From NCBI GenBank assembly GCA_016713785.1, contig JADJOM010000003.1, positions 2,251,501-2,315,500 on the forward strand: 64,000 bases of DNA, in the 5' to 3' direction. The notes beneath the pieces are model-generated. The model searched no databases and was not told the origin of the DNA. It saw only the letters and a program-made list of their open reading frames with translations. Made by a program: the position numbers and the translations under genes. This document shows positions 25,914-36,576 of the stretch, piece after piece (the stretch's first letter is position 1; each line of letters opens with the position of its first letter). This DNA comes from Gemmatimonadota bacterium. GTDB lineage: Bacteria > Gemmatimonadota > Gemmatimonadetes > Gemmatimonadales > GWC2-71-9.

Positions 25914-27305
25914 CTACTGTCGCCGCACCACGCGGGTGGGCGTGAGCCCGAAGCGGGCCATCCGCCGGTAGAGGGTGCTGCGGGTGATGCCCAGCCGCGC
26001 GGCGGCCTCCGCCATGGTGGTGGAGCTGTTCACCACCTCCATCAGCAGGGCGTCCTCGCGGTCGATCGCGGAGCTCGGCGCGTCGCAGCTGCCGGCGTAG
26101 GCCTCACGAATGCTCCGGGGCAGGTCGTGCAGCCGCACCTGGCGGGTGGTGGCGAGCAGCACCCGGCGGATCACGTTCTTGAGCTCGCGCACGTTGCCGG
26201 GCCAGTCGTAGGCCTGCAGCGCGTCGTAGACCGCCGGCTCCACCTCCACCGCCAGGCGCCCCAGGTCGCGGGCGCCGGCCTCGAAGAAGCGCCGCGCGTA
26301 CACCTTCACGTCGCCGGGGCGGAAGGGAATCCCCTCGCTGCCCGCGAGCGTCGCCCCGCCGGCCAGCACCAGGCAGCCGCCGACGATCGTCCGGCCCTGC
26401 AGCACCGGGAACCAGAGCGCAGCGCCCCGGTCACCCACCGGCACCGGCACCCCCGATTCGCGCGGGAGGTGTTCCGCCCGGCGCACCTCGGCGGCGAGCG
26501 CCTCGGCCAGCGCCGGCGCGAGGGAGGGCGTGGCGCCCACGATCCGTCCACCGCGGTCCAGCGCCAGGATCGGGTCGCCGGGGTAGCGGACGGTGAGGCT
26601 GGTGAAGTGCTGCAGCGTGAGGAAGCGGCGCTCCACCTCGCGGGTGGCGAGCGTCTGCTCGATGGCCACCACAAGCGCCTGGGCCAGGTTGAGGGTGTGC
26701 GGGTGGGCCTGCTCCCGGAAGCCGCTGATGTCGAGCACCCCGGCGATCCGCTCCGTGGCGGGATCGCGGATGGGGACGGCGGCGCAGTGCCAGCGGTGCC
26801 ACCGCTCGCAGTAGTGCTCGGCCCCCACGATATGGGTGGCCTGCCCGGTGGCGAGGGCGGTGCCCGGACCGTTGGTGCCTACCACCGCTTCCGCCCACAG
26901 CCCGCCGGGCCGGAAGTTGATCTCGGCCAGCCCGTCCAGGGCGGCAGGGTCGCCGTCGGAGGCGAGCATCCGCGCCTCGTGGTCGAACAGCGTGAGCACG
27001 TGCCCCGAGCCGGTGTACGACTGCTGCTGCCGCACCACCGACTGCCGCGCCACGTCCACCCAGTCCGAGCCCTCGGAGACGACCGCCACCTGCCCGGCGT
27101 CGAGCACCACCGGCGCGGCGTCCAGGGCGGGGTGCACCGCGGCGCCGGCGCTGCGATGCCAGGAGGCCCGCACCAGCCCGCGCACCCCCGCAGCCTGCAT
27201 CAGCGCGTTGCCCCGCTCCCGGCCGGCCACCAGCGCGCCCCACTGCCGCGCCAGCACCTGCTGGGCGGTGGGGTCGAACGGGATTCCCTCGGCGGTGTTG
27301 AGCAA
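25914..27305 (-). CDS. AcoR-like transcriptional regulator lacking the sigma-54 AAA+ ATPase core
   Basis: This protein is about 463 residues from TTG 27305 (no ATG or GTG fits better). Residues about 35-70 carry ASWHRS, the usual N-terminal motif of AcoR-family activators. A GAF domain (about 80-215) and a PAS-like segment (about 230-315) follow. The Walker A, GAFTGA and Walker B parts of the AAA+ domain are missing: the PAS region runs straight into the lid end, with DWPGNVRELKNVIRR at about 367-381. A Fis-type helix-turn-helix ends the protein (MAEAAARLGITRSTLYRRM). Without the ATPase it cannot remodel sigma-54 polymerase, so it should act as a simple DNA-binding switch. It is divergent from the aldehyde dehydrogenase it probably controls. 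The frame is uninterrupted, so a recent deletion is unlikely. Confidence 0.82.
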   Translation of the reverse strand: MLNTAEGIPFDPTAQQVLARQWGALVAGRERGNALMQAAGVRGLVRASWHRSAGAAVHPALDAAPVVLDAGQVAVVSEGSDWVDVARQSVVRQQQSYTGSGHVLTLFDHEARMLASDGDPAALDGLAEINFRPGGLWAEAVVGTNGPGTALATGQATHIVGAEHYCERWHRWHCAAVPIRDPATERIAGVLDISGFREQAHPHTLNLAQALVVAIEQTLATREVERRFLTLQHFTSLTVRYPGDPILALDRGGRIVGATPSLAPALAEALAAEVRRAEHLPRESGVPVPVGDRGAALWFPVLQGRTIVGGCLVLAGGATLAGSEGIPFRPGDVKVYARRFFEAGARDLGRLAVEVEPAVYDALQAYDWPGNVRELKNVIRRVLLATTRQVRLHDLPRSIREAYAGSCDAPSSAIDREDALLMEVVNSSTTMAEAAARLGITRSTLYRRMARFGLTPTRVVRRQ

Positions 27306-27506
27306 CGGCGGACTCGGGGCGGCGGGAACGGGCGGTGCGACGGCCAGTCGACAATCTTGTCCGGGGAAGGCCGCGGAGCAAGCGCGGCGCCGCGCCGTTT
27401 CCCCCGGCGGCCGGGGTAACTCGCTCGGGGAACGGGGGTTGGCGGAAACACCGGGGCGTCGGCGCCACCCGGCCCGGGGACGGGGCGGCACCCGCCCCCG
27501 CGGGTG

Positions 27507-27538
27507 GCGCGACAGATTCGGCGCGACATCTGTCGCGC
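27507..27538. promoter_or_regulatory. Inverted-repeat operator between the AcoR-like regulator and aldehyde dehydrogenase
   Basis: An 11-bp perfect inverted repeat, GCGCGACAGAT (27507-27517) and ATCTGTCGCGC (27528-27538), is separated by 10 bp. The spacer contains a further GCGCGAC. It is centred about 22 bp upstream of the predicted -35 element of the aldehyde dehydrogenase promoter. A dimeric Fis-type HTH protein would suit this site, and the AcoR-like regulator is the obvious candidate. Confidence 0.6.
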
Positions 27539-27543
27539 GCCGC

Positions 27544-27572
27544 TTGACCCCCCTCCGGCCGGCTCCTAGCGT
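27544..27572 (+). promoter_or_regulatory. Predicted sigma-70-type promoter of the aldehyde dehydrogenase operon
   Basis: TTGACC (27544-27549) and TAGCGT (27567-27572) are 17 bp apart, placing the transcript start near 27579, about 80 bases before the ATG. No good GG-N10-GC sigma-54 element at the right spacing was found nearby, although AcoR-type regulons normally use sigma-54. This agrees with the loss of the AAA+ core in the regulator. The stretch 27306-27506 otherwise shows nothing recognisable. Confidence 0.5.
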
Positions 27573-27660
27573 CGGGGCACTTCCCCGCGCGATCCGGCCG
27601 CTCACCCCTCGACGTCCGAGCGCCGGGCCCGCTCCCCGCCATCATCTCCTGGAGGTCCGC

Positions 27661-29214
<1,554 letters not shown>

Positions 29215-29218
29215 GCCG

Positions 29219-29605
29219 ATGGACGTGACGCGGGTGGACCTCACCCCCGCGGCCCGGGCCGTGCTCCGCCAGCTGGTGGCGGAGCACGGCCCGCTGCTGT
29301 TCCACCAGTCGGGCGGCTGCTGCGACGGCAGCGCCCCGATGTGCTACCCCGCCCGGGAATTCCGGGTAGGTTCCCGGGATGTGCACCTTGGCGACGTCGA
29401 TGGCGTCCCGGTGTACATCGGGGGGCTGCAGTTCGAGGCGTGGCGCCACACCCAGCTGCTGATCGACGTGGTGCCCGGCCGCGGGGGAGGGTTCTCCCTC
29501 GAGGCGCCGCTCGGGGTGCGGTTCCTGACCCGATCGCGGGTGTTCGACGCGACGGAGCAGGCCTGGCTCGACGCCTGCCCCCCGCGCCTCGGCCCCCCGG
29601 AGTAG
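29219..29605 (+). CDS. DUF779 protein, aldehyde dehydrogenase-associated
   Basis: This 128-residue protein has the DUF779 hallmark FHQSGGCCDGSAPMCYP (about 27-43), with clustered cysteines that could bind metal, and the later segment QLLIDVVPGRGGGFSLEAP. DUF779 genes are repeatedly found beside aldB/exaC-type aldehyde dehydrogenases, as here (4-bp gap). Its biochemical role is unknown; a maturation or redox-protecting role for the dehydrogenase cysteine is possible but not shown. Confidence 0.88.
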   Translation: MDVTRVDLTPAARAVLRQLVAEHGPLLFHQSGGCCDGSAPMCYPAREFRVGSRDVHLGDVDGVPVYIGGLQFEAWRHTQLLIDVVPGRGGGFSLEAPLGVRFLTRSRVFDATEQAWLDACPPRLGPPE

Positions 29606-29633
29606 GCCGCACGGTCACCACGAGCCCCAGACC

Positions 29634-31214
<1,581 letters not shown>

Positions 31215-31220
31215 CGGACG

Positions 31221-31248
31221 AAGGGCCACGGCGGAGGCCGTGGCCCTT
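31221..31248. terminator. Terminator hairpin after malate synthase, before tRNA-Asn on the other strand
   Basis: A 12-bp perfect stem (31221-31232 with 31237-31248) has a 4-base loop. It lies 6 bp after the aceB stop and 4 bp beyond the 3' end of the convergent tRNA gene, so it could end both transcripts. Confidence 0.8.
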
Positions 31249-31252
31249 CAGA

Positions 31253-31325
31253 CTGGGGCGGCAGGGGTCGAACCTGCAACCTCCCGGTTAACAGCCGGGC
31301 GCTCTGCCAGTTGAGCTACACCCCA
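31253..31325 (-). tRNA. tRNA-Asn (GTT)
   Basis: On the minus strand the sequence folds as a cloverleaf. The acceptor stem is TGGGGTG/CGCCCCA with one G-U pair and a G discriminator. The D arm is AGCTCAACTGGCAGAGC. The anticodon stem CCCGG/CCGGG closes a loop CTGTTAA with anticodon GTT (Asn). The T arm is GCAGG-TTCGACC-CCTGC. CCA is not encoded. It lies alone between the aceB terminator and a second hairpin upstream. Confidence 0.95.
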
Positions 31326-31350
31326 ATGGTCCTCGGTCCGGCAACAGAAA

Positions 31351-31372
31351 ACCCGTCGATCACTCGACGGGT
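31351..31372 (-). terminator. Hairpin with T tract on the minus strand, upstream of tRNA-Asn
   Basis: A 9-bp stem, ACCCGTCGA (31351-31359) with TCGACGGGT (31364-31372), has a 4-base loop; on the minus strand a TTTTC tract follows. It would stop a minus-strand transcript just before the tRNA. No minus-strand gene is recognisable in 31373-31683, so what it terminates is unclear. The rest of that gap holds a GATTGC direct repeat around 31450 and the coxS promoter. Confidence 0.55.
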
Positions 31373-31566
31373 CCGGAGCGTACCAGCGCGATCACGACAA
31401 TCGCCTACGCCCGACCCGTCTCCCGGAGGATGCGGTTCGAGTTTCGATTGCGATTGCGGTTCGGCCGGGTGCGCATAGGGACGGTAAGACTATCGGCAGG
31501 ACGGCACCCGGTCAAGAGCCCGCAGACCCCGGGAGGGGACGGCACGCGTCCGCAGGGCCCGGAAAC

Positions 31567-31595
31567 TTGACCCTCTTCACGGGGAACGGTACCCT
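31567..31595 (+). promoter_or_regulatory. Predicted promoter of the cox structural operon
   Basis: TTGACC (31567-31572) and TACCCT (31590-31595) are 17 bp apart. The predicted start near 31602 leaves an 82-base leader before coxS. The same -35 hexamer and spacing occur before the aldehyde dehydrogenase gene. Confidence 0.5.
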
Positions 31596-31683
31596 ACCCC
31601 TTCCCCACGCGCCCCGGGTCCCCCCCTGCCGCCGGGCCACCACGCCGCCGCGCCATCCTGCTCCCCGAGAGAGGCCGCCACCC

Positions 31684-32175
31684 ATGGAACGTCCCGTCAC
31701 CCTGACCATCAATGGGAAGTCCCACACCGTGCAGGTGGAGCCACGCGCCCTGCTCGCGCACGTGCTGCGGGACACCCTGAACCTCACCGGCACCCACGTG
31801 GGCTGCGACACCAGCCAGTGCGGCGCCTGCACCGTGCTGATCGACGGCCAGGCGGTGAAGAGCTGCACGGTGCTCGCGGTGCAGGCCGCGGGCAGCGCCA
31901 TCACCACGATCGAGGGGCTGGCCAAGGGCGACACGCTGCACCCGCTGCAGATGGCCTTCTGGGAGAAGCACGGGCTGCAGTGCGGCTTCTGCACCCCCGG
32001 GATGATCCTGACGGCGATGGACTTCCTGGCCCACCACCCCGACCCCACCGACGACGAGATCCGGCAGGCGATCGAGGGCAACCTCTGCCGCTGCACCGGC
32101 TACCAGAACATCGTCGCCGCCATCAAGGCCGCGGCCGCCACCCTGCGGGCCGGCCATGCCGGCGCCGCCGCCTGA
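31684..32175 (+). CDS. coxS: Molybdenum hydroxylase small subunit, two [2Fe-2S] clusters
   Basis: This 163-residue protein has the plant-type ferredoxin cluster motif GCDTSQCGACTV (about 40-51, with a further Cys about 60) and the helical second-cluster motif CGFCTPGM plus LCRCTGY near residues 100-140. This is the standard CoxS/XdhC-like iron-sulfur subunit that carries electrons from the molybdenum centre to FAD. The ATG at 31684 is chosen because the upstream 39 codons are Pro/Arg-rich and unlike the family. It is the first gene of coxS-coxL-coxM-mocA-coxG, a different order from the classic coxMSL. Confidence 0.93.
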   Translation: MERPVTLTINGKSHTVQVEPRALLAHVLRDTLNLTGTHVGCDTSQCGACTVLIDGQAVKSCTVLAVQAAGSAITTIEGLAKGDTLHPLQMAFWEKHGLQCGFCTPGMILTAMDFLAHHPDPTDDEIRQAIEGNLCRCTGYQNIVAAIKAAAATLRAGHAGAAA

Positions 32176-32187
32176 GGAGGCATCCCC

Positions 32188-34542
32188 ATGGCCACCCTCT
32201 TCGGCTCCGGAATCAAGCGGCGCGAGGACCCGCGCCTGATCACCGGCAAGGCGACCTACGTCGATGACGTGAAGCTCCCGGGCCTCACTTACGCGGTCTT
32301 CGCGCGGAGCCCCTACGCCCACGCGAGGATCACCCGCGTGGACGTGAGCGCGGCCCGCGGCGCCCCCGGGGTGATCGCCGTCTACACCGGCCAGGACGTG
32401 AAGGACAAGCTCAACCCCGTCCCCTGCGCCTGGAACGTCCCGGGCTGCGACCTCAAGGTCCCCGCCCACCCGCTGCTCGCCTGGGAGAAGGTGCGCTACG
32501 CCGGCGACGCGGTGGCGATGATCGTCGCCGAGACCCGGGCGCAGGCCCGGGACGCGCTGGACCTCGTGGACGTGGACTATGAGCCGCTGGGCGCCACCGC
32601 CGATCCCGAGAAGGCCACCCAGCCGGGGGCGGCGCAGCTCCACGCCGACGTGCCCGGCAACATCGCCTTCACCTGGGTGGTCAACGGGGGCGACGCGGCC
32701 GCGGCCTTCGACACTGCCGAGGTGGCGGTGAGCGAGCGGATCGTGCAGCAGCGGCTGCTGCCCACCGCCATGGAGCCCCGTGCCGCGGTGGCGCAGTACA
32801 ACTCCGGCTCCGGCCAGCTCACCCTGTGGGCCACCAGCCAGAACCCGCACATCCATCGCTTCCTCTGCTCCGTGATGCTGCAGCTTCCCGAGCACCGCAT
32901 CCGGGTGATCGCGCCCGAGGTGGGCGGCGGCTTCGGCTCCAAGATCCCCGCCTATCCCGACGAGGCGCTGGTCTCCTTCGCCTCCATGCAGCTCGGGGTG
33001 CCGGTCAAGTGGACCGAGGACCGGTCGGAGAACTACAAGGTCACCATCCACGGCCGCGACCACATCGAGTACGTCGAGATGTGCGGCACGAAGGACGGCC
33101 GCATCACCGGCCTGCGGACCAAGGTGTATGCCGGCCTCGGCGCCTACGCCTCCACCGCGGCGCCGGGCATCCCGACGATCCTGCACGGGCTGGTCTACTC
33201 CGGCAGCTACATGATCCCGAACATCCACGGGACCATCCACGGGGTGTACACCAACGGCACGCCGGTCGACGCCTACCGCGGCGCGGGCCGCCCCGAGGCG
33301 GCGTACCTGATCGAGCGACTGGTGGATATCTACGCCCGGAAGATCGGGATGGACCCGATCGAGGTGCGCCGCAAGAACTTCATCCCCAAGGACCAGTTCC
33401 CCTACACCGTCGCCACCGGGCTCATCTACGACTCCGGCAACTATGAGGGCGCGCTCGACAAGGCCCTCGGCATCCTCGACCTCAAGGCCTTTCGCGCCGA
33501 GCAGGCCAGGGCACGCAAGGACGGGCGGTACCTGGGCCTCGGGCTGGTGAGCTACATCGAGATCTGCGGCCTCGGCCCGAGCCAGGTGGCCGGGGCCGTG
33601 GGCTTCGGCGGCGGCCTGTACGACTCGGCCATCGTCCGGGTGTACCCGACGGGCGTGGTGCGGGTCTACATCGGCGCCTCGCCGCATGGCCAGGGCGAGG
33701 AGACCACCTTCGCCCAGATCGTGGCGCAGGAGTTCGGCTACCCGGTGGAGAGCGTGGAGATCATCCACGGCGACACCGACAACACCCCGCAGGGATGGGG
33801 CACCTACGGCAGCCGCACCACCGCGGTCTGCGGTTCGGCGGTCAAGAACGCCGCGCTCAAGGTCAAGGAGAAGGCGAAGCTGCTGGCCGCCCACCTGCTC
33901 GAGGTGAGCGAGGCCGACCTCGAGTGGAAGGACGACGCCTTCCGGGTGAAGGGCTCCCCCGACAAGGCCAAGGGGATGGCCGAGCTGGCGCTGATGGCCA
34001 ACGTGGCGTGGAACATGCCGCCGGGCATGGAGCCGGGCATGGAGGCGACGGCCTTCTTCGACCCGACCAACTTCGTCTACCCCTTCGGCACCCACATCTG
34101 CACCGTGGACGTCGACGTCCACACCGGCGAGGTGAAGATCCTGCGCTACATCGCGGTGGATGACTGCGGCCCGCCGATCAACCCGATGATCGTGGACGGG
34201 CAGATCCACGGCGGCGTGATCCAGGGCATCGGCGAGGGGCTGCAGGAGATCGCGGTGTACGACGACGAGGCCCAGCTGGTCACCGGCACCATGATGGACT
34301 ACGCGGTGCCCAAGGCCAGCCAGATGCCCTTCATCGAGGTGGCGCACACCATCACCCCTTCGCCCGTCAACCCGCTCGGCGTGAAGGGCTGCGGCGAAGC
34401 CGGCACCATCGCCTCCGCCGCCTGCCTGGTGAACGCGGTCTGTGACGCGCTCGCGCCCTTCGGCATCACCCACATCGACAAGCCGCTCACGCCGGCCCGG
34501 GTCTGGGCCGCCATCCAGAAGGCGAAGGGGGCCCAGGCATGA
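32188..34542 (+). CDS. coxL: Molybdenum hydroxylase large subunit, form II CoxL-like (AYRGAGR)
   Basis: This 784-residue protein has the molybdopterin-binding landmarks of the xanthine oxidase family: GSGIKRREDPRLITGKA at the N-terminus, VGGGFGSK and GQGEETTFAQI. The catalytic Glu is in VKGCGEAGT (Glu about 737). The active-site loop at residues 362-368 reads AYRGAGR. Form I CO dehydrogenases have AYXCSFR, whose Cys holds the copper of the Mo-Cu site. This protein lacks that Cys, so CO oxidation is unlikely or unproven and the substrate is an unknown aldehyde, purine-like or aromatic compound. Its stop overlaps the coxM start (ATGA). Confidence 0.93.
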   Translation: MATLFGSGIKRREDPRLITGKATYVDDVKLPGLTYAVFARSPYAHARITRVDVSAARGAPGVIAVYTGQDVKDKLNPVPCAWNVPGCDLKVPAHPLLAWEKVRYAGDAVAMIVAETRAQARDALDLVDVDYEPLGATADPEKATQPGAAQLHADVPGNIAFTWVVNGGDAAAAFDTAEVAVSERIVQQRLLPTAMEPRAAVAQYNSGSGQLTLWATSQNPHIHRFLCSVMLQLPEHRIRVIAPEVGGGFGSKIPAYPDEALVSFASMQLGVPVKWTEDRSENYKVTIHGRDHIEYVEMCGTKDGRITGLRTKVYAGLGAYASTAAPGIPTILHGLVYSGSYMIPNIHGTIHGVYTNGTPVDAYRGAGRPEAAYLIERLVDIYARKIGMDPIEVRRKNFIPKDQFPYTVATGLIYDSGNYEGALDKALGILDLKAFRAEQARARKDGRYLGLGLVSYIEICGLGPSQVAGAVGFGGGLYDSAIVRVYPTGVVRVYIGASPHGQGEETTFAQIVAQEFGYPVESVEIIHGDTDNTPQGWGTYGSRTTAVCGSAVKNAALKVKEKAKLLAAHLLEVSEADLEWKDDAFRVKGSPDKAKGMAELALMANVAWNMPPGMEPGMEATAFFDPTNFVYPFGTHICTVDVDVHTGEVKILRYIAVDDCGPPINPMIVDGQIHGGVIQGIGEGLQEIAVYDDEAQLVTGTMMDYAVPKASQMPFIEVAHTITPSPVNPLGVKGCGEAGTIASAACLVNAVCDALAPFGITHIDKPLTPARVWAAIQKAKGAQA

Positions 34543-35399
34543 TCCCGACGAGCTTCGATTACGTCCGCGCCGGCTCGGTCAAGGAGGCGCTGTCGCTCCT
34601 CGCCGCCGGCGACGGGTCCAAGGTGATCGCCGGCGGGCACAGCCTGCTGCCGATGATGCGCTTCCGCCTGGTCCAGGCGCCGAAGCTGGTGGACATCTCC
34701 CTCCTGGCGGAGCTCAAGGGGGTGCAGGAGTACAAGAAGGGGGTGCGGATCGGCGCGGCCACGACCTACGCCGAGCTGGCCCGCAGCGCGCTGCTCCGGG
34801 AGCGCTGCCCGGTGGTGGCCGAGGTCGCGGCGGAGATCGCCGACCTCCAGGTGCGCAACCGTGGCACCATCGGCGGCTCCCTGGCGCACGCCGACCCCGC
34901 GAGCGACATGCCGGCGGTGATGCTGGCGCTCGACGCCGAGTTCCAGCTCCGCTCCAAGAAGGGCGGCCGGCGCACGGCCAAGGCGCGGGAGTTCTTCCAG
35001 GGCGCCTTCACCACCGCCATGACGGAGGACGAGCTGCTGACCGACATCCTCATCGGCGGCATGGGCCGCCTCGCGGCGGCCTACGTGAGCTTCGACTCCG
35101 CCGCCTCGGGCTACGCCCTGGCGGGGGTGTGCGCGGTGGTGGCGCGGAAGCGCGCGACGATCTCGGAGATCCGCGTGGCCATCACCGGCGTGGCCGAGAT
35201 GGCGTTCCTGGCGCCGGCGCTGGAGCGCGTCCGGGACACCAAGTGCGACGCGGCCACGCTGGCGGCGGCCGCCACCGAGGCGCTGGCGGGACTCGACATC
35301 GCGGGCGACGTGCACGCGCCGGCGGACTACCGCCGGCACATCGCGCAAGTGGCGATCGTGCGCGCCGTCGAGACCGCGTACCAGCGCGCCGGCGCCTGA
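34539..35399 (+). CDS. coxM: Molybdenum hydroxylase FAD-binding medium subunit
   Basis: This 286-residue protein shows both FAD-pyrophosphate motifs of the CoxM/XdhB family, AGGHSLLPMM (about 32-41) and TIGGSLAHADPASD (about 110-123). The C-terminal CO_deh_flav_C domain contains ITGVAEMAF. It passes electrons from the iron-sulfur clusters of CoxS to an acceptor. The ATG overlaps the coxL stop. Its own stop, TGA at 35397-35399, overlaps a CTG codon that probably starts mocA. Confidence 0.93.
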   Translation: MIPTSFDYVRAGSVKEALSLLAAGDGSKVIAGGHSLLPMMRFRLVQAPKLVDISLLAELKGVQEYKKGVRIGAATTYAELARSALLRERCPVVAEVAAEIADLQVRNRGTIGGSLAHADPASDMPAVMLALDAEFQLRSKKGGRRTAKAREFFQGAFTTAMTEDELLTDILIGGMGRLAAAYVSFDSAASGYALAGVCAVVARKRATISEIRVAITGVAEMAFLAPALERVRDTKCDAATLAAAATEALAGLDIAGDVHAPADYRRHIAQVAIVRAVETAYQRAGA

Positions 35400-36028
35400 C
35401 CGCGGGCCTGACGACCGCCCCGGCGGTCTACGCCCTGGTCCTGGCCGCCGGGGCCGGCCGCCGCTTCGGCGGCGAGAAGCTGCTGGCGCCATTCCGCGGC
35501 ACGTCGCTGGTGGGGCACGTGGCGTCCACCGTGGCGCAGGCCATCCACGGCGGCCTGCTGGCCGGCGGGGTGGCGGTGGTGCGGCCCGCGGCCACGGCGC
35601 TGGCCTGGCCGCTCGACACGGCGGGGCTCGAGATCGTCGAGAATCCCGCCGCCGCGGAGGGAATCGCCACCTCGCTCCGGGCCGGGCTGGCCGCGCTGGA
35701 GCAGGCACGCACCCCGCCGGCGGGCGCGGCGCTGGTGATCCTCGCCGACCAGCCGTTGCTCCGCCTGCCAGTGCTGGAGGCGCTGGTGAGCGCGTGGCGC
35801 GCCGCGCCCGCGTCGATCCGACCCCGCTACCTGGCCCAGCCCGAGGCGCCGGGCCACCCGGTGCTGGTGGACCGGGGACTGTGGCCCCGCGCCGCCAGCC
35901 TGGCCGGCGACCAGGGACTGGGGCCGCTGCTCGCGGCCGATCCCGCGCTCCGGATCATCGAGGTCCCGGGCGGCAATCCCGATGTGGACACGCCGGGCGA
36001 CCTGCGCTCCCTGGAGGAGCAGTACTGA
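35396..36028 (+). CDS. mocA: Molybdenum cofactor cytidylyltransferase (MocA-like), probable CTG start
   Basis: This protein is about 210 residues. The nucleotidyltransferase motif LVLAAGAGRRFGGEKLL (about 14-30) and ADQPLL (about 118-123) match the MobA/MocA family. The KLL motif favours MocA, which makes the cytosine-dinucleotide molybdopterin cofactor needed by xanthine-oxidase-family enzymes such as the adjacent CoxL. No ATG, GTG or TTG in this frame lies near the required N-terminus. CTG at 35396 overlaps the coxM stop as CTGA, exactly like the ATGA/GTGA overlaps of neighbouring genes; a second CTG at 35408 is the alternative. The stop overlaps the coxG start (TGATG). Confidence 0.85.
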   Translation: MTAGLTTAPAVYALVLAAGAGRRFGGEKLLAPFRGTSLVGHVASTVAQAIHGGLLAGGVAVVRPAATALAWPLDTAGLEIVENPAAAEGIATSLRAGLAALEQARTPPAGAALVILADQPLLRLPVLEALVSAWRAAPASIRPRYLAQPEAPGHPVLVDRGLWPRAASLAGDQGLGPLLAADPALRIIEVPGGNPDVDTPGDLRSLEEQY

Positions 36029-36576
36029 TGAAGATGAGTTTCTCGGGCGCGCCCGAGGTCCTGGCCCCCCTCGCCCACGTCTGGCCCCGGCTGCTCGACC
36101 CGCACTTCGTGGCCCGGCACGGCCCCGGCGTGGAGTCGGTCGAGGTGCTCGACCCGCACCACTTCAAGGTGATCTGCGCCTTCGGGGTGGGGTCGATCAA
36201 GCTGCGCTTCGGGCTCGACGTGGAGCTGTCGAACGTCAACCCGCCGAACTACTTCGCCATGAAGGTCCGGGGCAAGGCGCCCGGCTCCGCGGTAGAGGTC
36301 ACGGCGGATCTGGCGCTCGAGCCGATCGACGCCGACCGCACCCGCCTCCGCTGGACGGCGGAGAGCGAGATCAGCGGCACCGTGGCGAGCGTGGGGGCGC
36401 GCCTGATGGAGGGCACCGCCCGCAAGCTCACCGAGCAGTTCTGGACCCGGTTCGCCGCCAGCATCGGTGAGGCCGGCCCGCCCCCCGAGCCCGCGCCCCT
36501 CTCCCCGGATCCCTCCGCGCCGCCGGCCCCCCCGCCGGCCGACGCGCCCGCCACCGAGCCGCCCGCGCCGGCGTGA
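36028..36576 (+). CDS. coxG: CoxG-like SRPBCC-domain protein
   Basis: This 182-residue protein has an SRPBCC/CoxG fold pattern: MKMSFSGAPEVLAPL at the N-terminus, mid-region strands and the long final helix around GTARKLTEQFWTRFAAS (about 132-148). A Pro/Ala-rich low-complexity tail takes up the last 35 residues. CoxG proteins accompany molybdenum hydroxylase operons and are thought to help anchor the enzyme to the membrane or bind hydrophobic ligands. It is coupled to mocA (TGATG) and to the following hydrolase (GTGA). Confidence 0.88.
   Translation: MKMSFSGAPEVLAPLAHVWPRLLDPHFVARHGPGVESVEVLDPHHFKVICAFGVGSIKLRFGLDVELSNVNPPNYFAMKVRGKAPGSAVEVTADLALEPIDADRTRLRWTAESEISGTVASVGARLMEGTARKLTEQFWTRFAASIGEAGPPPEPAPLSPDPSAPPAPPPADAPATEPPAPA

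Noticed and set aside
26280..27300. GGAATCCCCTC and GGATTCCCTC stretches as further copies of the 69-bp repeat
   Set aside because: Only about ten bases match and both lie inside a conserved coding frame (EGIPF).
27570..27600. Sigma-54 promoter (GG-N10-GC) before the aldehyde dehydrogenase
   Set aside because: A GGGCAC-like sequence exists, but the GG and GC elements are one base off when aligned to the TGGCAC consensus, while a well-spaced TTGACC/TAGCGT is present.
27306..27605. 100-residue N-terminal extension of the AcoR-like regulator
   Set aside because: The translation is Arg/Pro-rich and runs across the palindrome and the promoter of the divergent gene, so it is almost certainly non-coding.
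32188..34542. True aerobic CO dehydrogenase (form I)
   Set aside because: The active-site loop is AYRGAGR, without the Cys of AYXCSFR that binds copper.
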